Source: an uncultured Bacilli bacterium (GTDB lineage: Bacteria; Bacillota_I; Bacilli_A; RF39; UBA660). Taken from it: 64,000 bases of DNA. The notes beneath the pieces were generated by a model, which was not told the origin of the DNA, ran no database searches, and saw only the letters and a list, made by a program, of their open reading frames with translations. Position 1 is the stretch's first letter. Every line of letters begins with the position of its first letter. Position numbers and translations under genes: made by a program. This document shows positions 41,402 through 49,941 of this stretch, in pieces. The DNA lies in assembly GCA_910584165.1 (NCBI GenBank), contig CAJTZU010000002.1, forward strand, positions 203,138 through 267,137, in the 5' to 3' direction.

Positions 41402-43210
41402 ATGAAAAAGAGAAATATTGCTATTATTGCCCATGTTGACCATGGAAAAACAACTCTTGTGGATAAGTTATTACAATCTTCTGGTACTTTTAGGGAGAAT
41501 GAAGATGTAAAAGAAAGAGCAATGGACTCTAATGATATTGAGCGTGAGCGTGGCATTACCATTTTAGCGAAAACAACAGCAATTAATTATAAGGATTATC
41601 GTATTAATATTCTAGATACTCCAGGACATGCTGACTTTGGTGGCGAAGTAGAGCGTATTATGAATATGGTAGATGGAGTATTGTTAGTAGTAGATGCCTA
41701 TGAGGGAACTATGCCTCAAACAAGATTCGTTTTAAAGAAAGCAATGGAAGCTGGAGTAAAACCAATTGTTGTTGTTAATAAAATTGATAAAGATTCGGCT
41801 CGTCCTAAAGAAGTAGTCGATGAAGTAATGGATTTATTTATTGATTTAGGGGCAGATATAGAAGATTTAGATTTCCCAATTGCCTATTGTTCGGCTATTA
41901 ATGGAACTTCTTCTTTAAGCCCAGAACTTTCTACTCAAGAAGAGGGAATGCAAAAAATATTAGATTTAATTATTGAACATATTCCAGAACCAGTAGTAGA
42001 TATAGAAGATTCTTTACAATTTCAACCAGCTCTTTTAGACTATAATGATTTTGTTGGTAGAATTGGTATAGGATTAGTAAAGCGTGGAAAAATCAAAGTA
42101 AATGAAATGGTTAGCTGTGTTAGAATAGATGGTTCTATTAAACAATTTAGAGTAGCAAAAATTTATGGTTTTTTAGGTTTAAAAAGAGTGGAGATAGATT
42201 CTGCGGAGGCAGGAGATATTGTCGCCATAGCAGGTTTACCAGATATCTCTGTTGGAGAAACTGTTTGTGATATTGGAAAAGAAGATGCTTTACCAGTACT
42301 TCACATTGATGAACCTACTTTGCAGATGACATTTGGAGTTAATACAAGCCCATTCTGTGGTCGTGAGGGAAAAATTGTAACAGCACGAAAAATTGAAGAA
42401 AGATTAATGAAAGAAACAGAAAGAGATGTTTCATTAAAAGTAGTTCAAAATGATTCTGAGTCATATATTGTTTCTGGTAGAGGAGAACTTCATTTATCTA
42501 TTTTAATTGAAAATATGCGTCGTGAAGGATTTGAATTACAAGTATCTAAACCACAGATTATAAAAAAAGAAATAGATGGTGTCGTATGTGAGCCTTTTGA
42601 AGATGTTCAAATTGATGTTCCTGAAGAATATGTAGGTTCTGTTATTGAAGCTTTAGGAAATCGTGAAGGAATTATGGAAAATATGGAATCTAATGAGGGG
42701 CAAGTAAAATTAAGATATACAGTTCCAACTCGTGGCCTTATTGGGTTTATGACAGAATTTATGACGATGACAAAAGGTTATGGTATTATGAACCATACTT
42801 ATAAGGAATATAGAAAACAAGCAGGTTCTACAATTGGATATCGTAAATGTGGTGTTTTAGTTTCTATGGAAAACGGAAAGTCTACAGCATATGCTTTAGG
42901 TGGATTAGAAGACCGTGGTGTTATGTTTATAGAACCAGGTGTCGATGTTTATGAAGGTATGGTTGTAGGAGAGAATAATCATGAAAATGATTTAGCCGTT
43001 AATGTAGTAAAAGGAAAGAATCTTACCAATACACGTAGTTCTAGTAAAGACCATACTGTTGTTTTAAAAAGACCAAAACAAATGAGTTTAGAAGAATGCT
43101 TAGATTATATTAATGATGATGAATTAGTAGAAGTAACTCCATTAAGTTTTCGTATGCGTAAGAAAATATTAAATACATCGGAGAGAAAAAAGTTAGATAG
43201 TAGAAAGTAA
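41402..43210 (+). CDS. typA: Translational GTPase TypA/BipA
   Basis: 602 residues. EF-G-like GTPase that binds the ribosome and helps 50S assembly under stress. G1 AHVDHGKTTL, G2 RERGITI, G3 DTPGHADFGGEVE, G4 NKIDK. The BipA C-terminal domain includes GLIGFMTEFMTMT. Start ATG 41402 with AAAAGGAG 8 bases upstream. Confidence 0.97.
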   Translation: MKKRNIAIIAHVDHGKTTLVDKLLQSSGTFRENEDVKERAMDSNDIERERGITILAKTTAINYKDYRINILDTPGHADFGGEVERIMNMVDGVLLVVDAYEGTMPQTRFVLKKAMEAGVKPIVVVNKIDKDSARPKEVVDEVMDLFIDLGADIEDLDFPIAYCSAINGTSSLSPELSTQEEGMQKILDLIIEHIPEPVVDIEDSLQFQPALLDYNDFVGRIGIGLVKRGKIKVNEMVSCVRIDGSIKQFRVAKIYGFLGLKRVEIDSAEAGDIVAIAGLPDISVGETVCDIGKEDALPVLHIDEPTLQMTFGVNTSPFCGREGKIVTARKIEERLMKETERDVSLKVVQNDSESYIVSGRGELHLSILIENMRREGFELQVSKPQIIKKEIDGVVCEPFEDVQIDVPEEYVGSVIEALGNREGIMENMESNEGQVKLRYTVPTRGLIGFMTEFMTMTKGYGIMNHTYKEYRKQAGSTIGYRKCGVLVSMENGKSTAYALGGLEDRGVMFIEPGVDVYEGMVVGENNHENDLAVNVVKGKNLTNTRSSSKDHTVVLKRPKQMSLEECLDYINDDELVEVTPLSFRMRKKILNTSERKKLDSRK

Positions 43211-43228
43211 AATTTCTACTGTTTTTTT
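43199..43228 (+). terminator. Terminator of typA
   Basis: AGTAGAAA and TTTCTACT form an 8-bp perfect stem, then G and seven T. Confidence 0.87.
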
Positions 43229-43248
43229 GTAAAATGTGTCAAAAAAGG

Positions 43249-43277
43249 TTGTAAATTTAAAAAATATATGGTATATT
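43249..43277 (+). promoter_or_regulatory. Promoter of the 43.3-kb structured RNA
   Basis: TTGTAA (43249-43254), 17-bp spacer, TATATT (43272-43277), between the typA terminator and the RNA. Start expected near 43283. Confidence 0.75.
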
Positions 43278-43281
43278 GTAG

Positions 43282-43594
43282 ATACTTAATAGAAGAGTAG
43301 AGCAATTAGTAATATCTTATCGGTGAAACAAGAGATGTCTTTTCTTTGAAATCACGTTTTGCGTGAACTGGTAAGATGTTACTTCTAATGGGTATTACGA
43401 TAATAATACTTAGCTCTTTATTGATATCAAAAATATCAATATTCAAGAACACCCTTCAAAAGAGGACTTATTTATATCTATTAAGTATATAGCTATATGA
43501 AGAAAGAAAACTTCGAATAAGCAGTTTTTACACGACTAAGTAAAAATTGGTTCTAAACTAAAAAAGTGATGTCTAGTCAACATTACTTTTTTTT
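43282..43594 (+). ncRNA. Structured RNA of about 310 nt, family not recognised
   Basis: No gene lies in 43211-43671. The 5' end ATACTTAATAG (43282-43292) pairs perfectly over 11 bp with CTATTAAGTAT (43478-43488), closing a domain. Inside: a 14-pair stem 43308-43321 with 43370-43383, capped by TCACG/CGTGA (43352-43366); GTATTA/TAATAC (43392-43409); TATTGATAT/ATATCAATA (43419-43441). Outside: TTTTTAC/GTAAAAA (43525-43546) and an 11-pair terminator. The RNase P, tmRNA, SRP and T-box signatures I know are absent. 6S-like RNA, a riboswitch-type leader of the next gene, or a new RNA remain possible. Confidence 0.75.
43562..43594 (+). terminator. Terminator of the structured RNA
   Basis: AAAAGTGATGT (43562-43572) and ACATTACTTTT (43580-43590) form 11 pairs with one wobble, followed by four T. 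It lies about 80 bases before the next start codon. Confidence 0.85.
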
Positions 43595-43671
43595 GTGTTC
43601 TTTTATTCTTCAACTTTACTTTTTAAAACGATTATATTATAATAGTCGTATTTTCAAAAAAGAGGTTGATT

Positions 43672-45648
43672 ATGGAAAATTTAAGCCGTATTGAAATTAG
43701 TAATAGGTTATTATCAGAATTATATAGTAAATATAGTTATCTAGATGATGGAAAGATAAGTGAATTATTCCATTCTTTTTTAGTATCAGAAAATAATCCT
43801 TTAACACAAGATTTATGTAGAAAATATGACATAGATGAAGAACAATTGCGAATGAATAAAAATGATATGATATTAGAGATTTTATCAAGTGGTTATGGGT
43901 ATTTAAGATATGTAAAAACTTTTTGTAAGATACCAGAAATAGAAGAAGCAATTTTATCAGATTTAGAATCCCTTTCCTTTTCAGTTGAGGCATTAGTAGA
44001 CTATTTTAAAAATCCTTTACAGAAAGAGAAGATGAAAGAACTTCTTATTGACTATTTTGTATATCGAACACAAGATGATAATTTTATTTTGGGCTGTCAG
44101 GAATACCTTTTTAATGAATTTCCAGAGTTTTATGAAAGAATTCAAAAATTAATACGGTATGTAGAATTAATGGATTTTATTGCTATTATTCATGATGAAG
44201 TAACTAAGAAATATGAATCAGAAGATTTTGATGAATATGAGCTTTTTGATGATGAGGAAGAATCAGAAGAAGAAGATTATGAAGAATCTTATGAAGGTTC
44301 TGTTTTGGAGATGAAACCAGTAGATTATGAATCTGAATATGATGAGGAAGAAGACCCTTATGAATTGATGATTCAAATGAAAAAATTAGAAAGAGAAAAA
44401 GAAGAAATATTTGCTAGAATAATGAAATTATTAGAGGAATATTTTGAAGATAAATTTGACATGGATGATTTTGTTGGATACTTTATGAGTTATGTTTATG
44501 CTTTCTTATTAAAAGAAAGACAAGAAGGACCAATGGCTATTGAAGATGAAGAAATGCTAAAATTGCTTAGTCAGAAAAAATTATCGTTTGAGTTAGTAGT
44601 AGAAAGCTTTTATGCTTCTAAAGATTATGTTTTTAATAGTGTAGATTTATTTGCTGAAGAATATTACAGCGCTAAAGGGGATATTTTTGGAATTCGTGAA
44701 AAATTTTCTGGTAAAGTGGATAATGAGCGTTTTAATTTATTAGACTCTTATTATGAAGGACCTGAATTAGATTATGAGATTATCTATATTGGTAGTCCTA
44801 TCATAGAAGTTTTTCAATCTATCCTAGCGGATATTTATGAAAAAAATCCAACAGATTATGTTGGAGAGATATGGCAGTTATTAAGAGATCCTGATTTCGA
44901 TTGTTCTATTTTTAAGGAATATGGATTAGATTTAAGAAATTTAGAATATTATCGAGTTTTAATGATGCGCTATTTGGCTCGTAAATATGTAGAATTCATT
45001 AGTTTTAAACCAATCTCTTCATTTGATTTAGGTGAGCTTTATGTTTATCAAGGGTTAATGCATATTGAAGTTACTCCGAATAATATGAAACTTTTATTTG
45101 ATATGGGATATTATTTTATGATTCCTGCTTATTATGAATTATTAGGAAAAAGTATTCCACATGAAAAATGCATTATTAGAAGATTACGCTCTAATGGTTT
45201 GCTTCCTAACATAGTTAAATTAGACTCTTCATGTGTAACCGACTCAGTTTATCGTAAGGCATTGCAGGAAAGTGAATTTTATTCTATTTTGGAAGTAAAT
45301 GGAGAACAAACAACGATTTCTTATTTGAAACATTTAGCTAAGATAGAAAAAGAAACCGTAATAGATTATTTAAAAGAATTGCTAGTATCTGATTACTATT
45401 ATGCGAAAGAAGGAAATCTACAAGACCCTTTATCCTTATCCATATTTAGATTGATAGAAGGAGAAGGCGATATAAAGGAATATTTACATCAATTATTAGA
45501 AAATGAAGCACTCTTGAAAGAGATGCTTAGCCGTTATTTGGCGATGGAATCTAAAACAGAATATTCGTTAAGCTATCAAGAAAAATTAGAAACCTCTCCA
45601 AAGGTAAAACAGAAGTTATATCCAAGAGATATACCAGAAAAAGGATAG
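43672..45648 (+). CDS. Large acidic protein of unknown function (658 aa)
   Basis: No signal peptide or membrane helix, so probably cytosolic. It is mostly helical and strongly acidic. Residues about 180-235 are nearly all Glu, Asp, Tyr and Ser (for example DEEEESEEEDYEE in pattern), splitting an N-terminal helical region from a C-terminal one. Start ATG 43672 after AGAGG; a TTG at 43666 is possible. It stands between the structured RNA and parAB with its own terminator. No family recognised. Confidence 0.75.
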   Translation: MENLSRIEISNRLLSELYSKYSYLDDGKISELFHSFLVSENNPLTQDLCRKYDIDEEQLRMNKNDMILEILSSGYGYLRYVKTFCKIPEIEEAILSDLESLSFSVEALVDYFKNPLQKEKMKELLIDYFVYRTQDDNFILGCQEYLFNEFPEFYERIQKLIRYVELMDFIAIIHDEVTKKYESEDFDEYELFDDEEESEEEDYEESYEGSVLEMKPVDYESEYDEEEDPYELMIQMKKLEREKEEIFARIMKLLEEYFEDKFDMDDFVGYFMSYVYAFLLKERQEGPMAIEDEEMLKLLSQKKLSFELVVESFYASKDYVFNSVDLFAEEYYSAKGDIFGIREKFSGKVDNERFNLLDSYYEGPELDYEIIYIGSPIIEVFQSILADIYEKNPTDYVGEIWQLLRDPDFDCSIFKEYGLDLRNLEYYRVLMMRYLARKYVEFISFKPISSFDLGELYVYQGLMHIEVTPNNMKLLFDMGYYFMIPAYYELLGKSIPHEKCIIRRLRSNGLLPNIVKLDSSCVTDSVYRKALQESEFYSILEVNGEQTTISYLKHLAKIEKETVIDYLKELLVSDYYYAKEGNLQDPLSLSIFRLIEGEGDIKEYLHQLLENEALLKEMLSRYLAMESKTEYSLSYQEKLETSPKVKQKLYPRDIPEKG

Positions 45649-45685
45649 TCTGAACTTTGGTAGAAAAAAGATTATCCTTTTTTGA
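45638..45685 (+). terminator. Terminator after the acidic-protein gene
   Basis: AAAAAGGATAGTC and GATTATCCTTTTT form 13 pairs with one wobble around a long loop, then T. The stop codon is in the left arm. Confidence 0.8.
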
Positions 45686-45747
45686 TAGATTTATAGTATA
45701 AAATGTGATAGAATAGTAATGTGAAAGAATTAGAAAAAGGTGATAAA

Positions 45748-46533
45748 ATGGGAAAAATAATCGCATTTGTCAATCAAAAAGGTGGCGTAGGAAAAACGAC
45801 ATCTAGTATAAATTTGGCAGCTTCTTTAGGACTGCTTGGTAAGAAGACGTTACTTGTTGATTTAGATCCACAAGGAAACAGTACGACAGGTGTAGGAATT
45901 AATAAAAGTGAACTTAAAAAAAGTTTGTATGAATTATTAACAGATCGAGCAGAAACAAAAGAAGTTGTTGTAAAAACGAAGTTTAAAAATTTATATACTA
46001 TTCCAGCATCTATTAATTTAGCAGGTGTAGATATGGAATTAATGGAAATGTCTAAAGGAAATAAAGACTTTGTTGCTCAACTTCAATTAAAAAAATATTT
46101 AAGTGAAGTGTCAGATATTTTTGATTATATTATTTTAGATTGCCCACCTTCATTGGGTTTAATTACTACAAATGCTTTAGCGGCTGCAAATTCTGTAATT
46201 ATTCCAGTACAATGTGAGTTTTTTGCATTAGAAGGAATTATGCAATTATTAAATTCAATTATGATAGCGCAGAAGAAACTAAATCCAGAATTAGATATTG
46301 AAGGGGTATTACTAACAATGTTAGATAATCGTACAAATTTAGGCTTAGAAGTAGTGGAAGATATTAAAAGCTATTTTAAAGAAAAAGTATATGATACTAT
46401 CATTCCTAGATTAGTAAGACTTTCAGAGGCTCCAAGTCATGGAAAACCAATTCATGCTTATGATCCAAAAAGTAGAGGTACAGAAGCTTACTTAAATTTA
46501 GCCAAAGAGGTGATTGAGAGAAATGGAAAATAA
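45748..46533 (+). CDS. parA: Chromosome partitioning ATPase ParA (Soj)
   Basis: 261 residues. Deviant Walker A NQKGGVGKTT, DLDPQGNSTTG, Walker B YIILDCPPSLG. Moves the ParB-parS complex and in Bacillus touches DnaA control. ATG 45748 with AAAGGTGAT upstream. Overlaps parB by 11 bases. Confidence 0.96.
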   Translation: MGKIIAFVNQKGGVGKTTSSINLAASLGLLGKKTLLVDLDPQGNSTTGVGINKSELKKSLYELLTDRAETKEVVVKTKFKNLYTIPASINLAGVDMELMEMSKGNKDFVAQLQLKKYLSEVSDIFDYIILDCPPSLGLITTNALAAANSVIIPVQCEFFALEGIMQLLNSIMIAQKKLNPELDIEGVLLTMLDNRTNLGLEVVEDIKSYFKEKVYDTIIPRLVRLSEAPSHGKPIHAYDPKSRGTEAYLNLAKEVIERNGK

Positions 46534-47398
46534 AAAAAGAGCTTTAGGAAAAGGATTAGAACAATTATTTAATACTGAGAATTTAGATTTGGGAAGTTTT
46601 GAGCAGAGTGTATATGAAACGGCAACCAAAGAAGAAATTATTGAAATATCTCTTGATGAATTAAGGGCAAATCCTTATCAACCAAGGAAAAATTTTGATG
46701 ATGAAGCACTTCAAGAACTAGCTAATTCTATTAAAGAACATGGCGTTTTTCAACCAATCATTGTAAAAAAGAGTATTAAAGGCTATGAAATTATTGCTGG
46801 TGAGAGAAGAGTTCGTGCTAGTAAGATAGCAGGAAGAGATACCATTCCAGCAATTGTTCGTAATTTAGATGATACCCAAATGATGGAAATTGCTCTTTTA
46901 GAAAATTTACAAAGAGAAAATTTAAGTGCTATTGAAGAAGCAGTAGCATATAAAACAATGATTGAAAAGTTAAATTTAACACAAGAAGAGTTAAGTACAA
47001 AAGTAGGAAAAAGTAGAAGCCACATTACAAATATGCTAGGCCTTTTAAGACTTCCTCAAGAAGTGCAGAGTATGGTTACTTCTAATCAACTTACTATGGG
47101 TCATGCTAGAGCTTTATCAAAATTGGAAGATGAAGATAAAATTATTCATTTAGCACATGATATTATAGATAATAAAGTTTCTGTTAGAAAAGTAGAATAT
47201 CAGACAGGAACTGAAGTAAAAAAGAATAAAGTAGAAAAGAAACCATCCGAAAAACAAATAGAATTTAAATATGCAGAAGAATTATTACGTGAGAAATTGG
47301 ATACGAAAGTGTGTATTAAAGAAAACAAAATTGAAATTAGCTTTACGAATGTAGCAGATTTAAATCGTATATTGGATATGATTCATATTAGAGGATAA
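46523..47398 (+). CDS. parB: Chromosome partitioning protein ParB (Spo0J)
   Basis: 291 residues. LGKGLEQLF opening, the CTPase/ParB motif (LRANPYQPRKNFD, GERRVRASKIAGRDTIPAIVR), the HTH (TQEELSTKVGKSRSHITNMLGLLRLP) and a C-terminal dimer domain. ATG 46523 is preferred; a TTG at 46514 lies very close to AGAGGTG. No parS-like palindrome is visible in this window. Confidence 0.96.
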   Translation: MENKKRALGKGLEQLFNTENLDLGSFEQSVYETATKEEIIEISLDELRANPYQPRKNFDDEALQELANSIKEHGVFQPIIVKKSIKGYEIIAGERRVRASKIAGRDTIPAIVRNLDDTQMMEIALLENLQRENLSAIEEAVAYKTMIEKLNLTQEELSTKVGKSRSHITNMLGLLRLPQEVQSMVTSNQLTMGHARALSKLEDEDKIIHLAHDIIDNKVSVRKVEYQTGTEVKKNKVEKKPSEKQIEFKYAEELLREKLDTKVCIKENKIEISFTNVADLNRILDMIHIRG

Positions 47399-47400
47399 TT

Positions 47401-48189
47401 ATGTTAGAAAAGATTTTAGTAAAAGAAATAGTAGCGCCAGTTATTATTATTACTTCTAGTGTTCTTTTTTATATGGTTATTAGTAGAATTACTAAAAAAG
47501 TATTTCGTGTAAAAACAAAAAGAATTAATGAAAAAAGACAAAAGACTTTTATTGGCTTAATTAATAATTGTATACGTTATTTTATTATCGCTATTGCTAT
47601 TATGATGATTTTAGAAGTATATGGAATTGATACCAAATCACTTGTGGCTTCTTTAGGAGTACTTAGTTTAGTGGCTGGTTTGGCTCTTCAAGATATTTTA
47701 AAGGATATTATTGTGGGATGTAGTATTATTTTAGAAGACCAATTTTCTGTTGGTGATACTATTACGATTAATGGATTTACTGGTACAGTAATTGATTTAG
47801 GATTAAAAACAACTAGAATAAAGGCTTATAGCGGAGAAGTAAAGATTCTTTCCAATAGAAATATCACAGAGATTATTAATCATACTGTTGTTGAAAATAA
47901 TGCTTTAGTAGATATTACTGTTGATTACACTTCTAATTTACAAGAAGTAAGAGAAACTTTAAACGAAATTTGTGAAAGTTTTTCGAAAGAAAATTCCCTT
48001 TCTCATCCTGCAGAGTGTCTTGGTGTAGAAGATTTAGGAGATAGTGGCATTACAATTCGTGTTTCTATTCCCACTTCTTATTCCGATAAGTTTGCATTAG
48101 CGCGTAAATTTAGGGAACAAGTAAAAAATATTTTTGAAGAAAAAGGGATTAAAATACCTTATCCACAGGTGGTGGTACATAATGGATAA
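47401..48189 (+). CDS. MscS-family mechanosensitive channel
   Basis: 262 residues, three membrane helices. The pore helix LGVLSLVAGLALQDILKDI and FSVGDTITINGFTGTVIDLGLKTTRI are typical of MscS/YkuT. Opens on membrane stretch to release solutes. Begins 2 bases after parB, a pairing seen in Firmicutes. Confidence 0.93.
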   Translation: MLEKILVKEIVAPVIIITSSVLFYMVISRITKKVFRVKTKRINEKRQKTFIGLINNCIRYFIIAIAIMMILEVYGIDTKSLVASLGVLSLVAGLALQDILKDIIVGCSIILEDQFSVGDTITINGFTGTVIDLGLKTTRIKAYSGEVKILSNRNITEIINHTVVENNALVDITVDYTSNLQEVRETLNEICESFSKENSLSHPAECLGVEDLGDSGITIRVSIPTSYSDKFALARKFREQVKNIFEEKGIKIPYPQVVVHNG

Positions 48190-48367
48190 AGAATATAAAG
48201 TAGGCAGTATTGTTGTTATGAAAAAGGAGCATCCTTGTGGAACTAACTCATGGATTGTTACTAGAGTGGGTGCTGATATAAAAATAAAATGTGAAAATTG
48301 TGGTAGAAGTATTATGCTACCTAGAATAGAGTTTAATAAAAAGTTAAAAAAAGTAGTTAGTTTATAG
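48182..48367 (+). CDS. DUF951 protein
   Basis: 61 residues: KEYKVGSIVVMKKEHPCGTNSWIVTRVGADIKIKCENCGR in pattern, with Cys in HPCG and CENCGR, the DUF951 zinc-type motif. Function unknown. ATG 48182 overlaps the mscS stop. DUF951 genes commonly follow mscS/parB and precede ychF. Confidence 0.9.
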   Translation: MDKEYKVGSIVVMKKEHPCGTNSWIVTRVGADIKIKCENCGRSIMLPRIEFNKKLKKVVSL

Positions 48368-48375
48368 GAGGAAAT

Positions 48376-49875
48376 ATGGTCAAACGGAATAAAAATAAAA
48401 TGAATTTTGGCCCTATCACTATTATGATATTTATAGGTATAGGGATAGCCTTACTTAGTTTTCTTCTAAATAAATTTGGTTTTCAAAGTTATATAACGGA
48501 TCCAGAGACATTTGAAACAACGATTGTAACTGTTAAGAATATTTTTAGCCGCGAAGGAATTCGTTATATTTTTGGAAGTTCTATTAGTAATTTTAGAGTG
48601 TTAGAACCATTTGCTGTTATTGTTGTTTCTTTAATTGCAGTCACTATTTTAGAAGTAAGTGGGCTTTTGAGTTCTCTTTGCAAAGGAATTAAAAATGTAA
48701 GACCTGCAACACTTACTTTCTTTACTTTGCTAGTTAGTGTTTTTTCTACAATAGTGGGAGATTATAGTTATGCTATTTTATTTCCTTTAGTAGCGATGGT
48801 TTATAAAAATGCGAATCGTGATCCTAAAGTAGGAATTATGACTGCATTCATTGGTATTACGATGGGTTATGGAGCTGGCTTTGTTTATAACTATCAAGAT
48901 ATATTACTTGGAAACATTGCTCAAGAGACTGCTTCTGATGTATTAGAAACTTATTTGTTTGAACCATGGTCAATGATTTTTATTGAAGTAGTATCTGCTC
49001 TTGTTATTGCGATTTTAGGAACAATTTTAATTGAAAAAACATTTTCTAAAAAATATAAACGAGTAGAAGAAAAAGAATATATACATTCTCCCAAAGCTTT
49101 GGCAACTACGATTGGTGTTTTTGTGTTTTTTATGACTCTTATTATTTATTCTATTATTCCAGGCTTACCACTTTCTGGTTGGCTATTAGATTTAGGTGCT
49201 TCTACTTATATGGAAAAATTATTTGGAAATAATGCTCCGTTCCGTGAAGGTATCTTGGTAATATTCCTTGGAATAGCATTAATATGTGGATATATTTATG
49301 GAAATATTTCTAGAAATATTAAAAGTAGTAAAGAATATAATAAAGCAATTTCACTTACTTTCCAAAATACAGGTTTTATCTTTGCTGGATTATTTTTCTT
49401 CTCTATTATTATTAATATTTTAGAATGGACAAATATTAGTGAAGTAATATCTTTACGAATGATTAATTCTATTAGTCAAACACAGATGAGTGGGATATTC
49501 TTAATTGTTTTAGTACTTCTTTTAGGAATTATAATGACTATTTTGAATCCGTCAACCATTCATAATTTTACTTTATTTGCTCCTACGTTAGTACCTCTTT
49601 TAGTACGTGCGAATATTGCTCCATCATTTTCCTTAATGGCTTTTAAAGCAGCTGATTCTATTGGAAAATGTTTTACCCCTTTTTATGTTTTCTTTATTAT
49701 TATGATTGGATTTTTATATAAGTATGATACGCAAGATGAAGATATTACTTTGTTTGGTACTATGAAGAAGATGATGCCAGTTACTTTATGGTTAACATTG
49801 GCATGGATAGTTATTATCATAGGTTGGAGTTTACTTGGTATTAAAATAGGAATAGGTGTATCTTCAACCCTTTAA
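48376..49875 (+). CDS. AbgT-family transporter
   Basis: 499 residues, about 12 membrane helices. IVGDYSYAILFPLVAMVYKNANRDP and the NPSTIHNFTLFAPTLVPLLVRANIAPSFSLMAFKAADS region match AbgT (p-aminobenzoyl-glutamate and sulfonamide transport). Substrate here not certain. GGAGG precedes the start, followed by a terminator. Confidence 0.87.
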   Translation: MVKRNKNKMNFGPITIMIFIGIGIALLSFLLNKFGFQSYITDPETFETTIVTVKNIFSREGIRYIFGSSISNFRVLEPFAVIVVSLIAVTILEVSGLLSSLCKGIKNVRPATLTFFTLLVSVFSTIVGDYSYAILFPLVAMVYKNANRDPKVGIMTAFIGITMGYGAGFVYNYQDILLGNIAQETASDVLETYLFEPWSMIFIEVVSALVIAILGTILIEKTFSKKYKRVEEKEYIHSPKALATTIGVFVFFMTLIIYSIIPGLPLSGWLLDLGASTYMEKLFGNNAPFREGILVIFLGIALICGYIYGNISRNIKSSKEYNKAISLTFQNTGFIFAGLFFFSIIINILEWTNISEVISLRMINSISQTQMSGIFLIVLVLLLGIIMTILNPSTIHNFTLFAPTLVPLLVRANIAPSFSLMAFKAADSIGKCFTPFYVFFIIMIGFLYKYDTQDEDITLFGTMKKMMPVTLWLTLAWIVIIIGWSLLGIKIGIGVSSTL

Positions 49876-49904
49876 GAAAAGCAATTGAACTTTTCTTTTT
49901 TTTG
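49874..49904 (+). terminator. Terminator after the AbgT gene
   Basis: AAGAAAAG and CTTTTCTT form an 8-bp stem around CAATTGAA and are followed by T. The stop codon overlaps the left arm. Confidence 0.82.
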
Positions 49905-49941
49905 TGGTAAAATAGACTTCAATTTTGAGGGGGAAACTAGT

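Noticed and set aside
43282..43594. RNase P RNA, tmRNA or T-box leader
   Set aside because: The conserved GAGGAAAGTCC core of RNase P, the tmRNA tRNA-like ends and the T-box AGGGTGG motif are all missing.
45648..47400. parS site near parAB
   Set aside because: No sequence close to TGTTTCACGTGAAACA was seen in the window.
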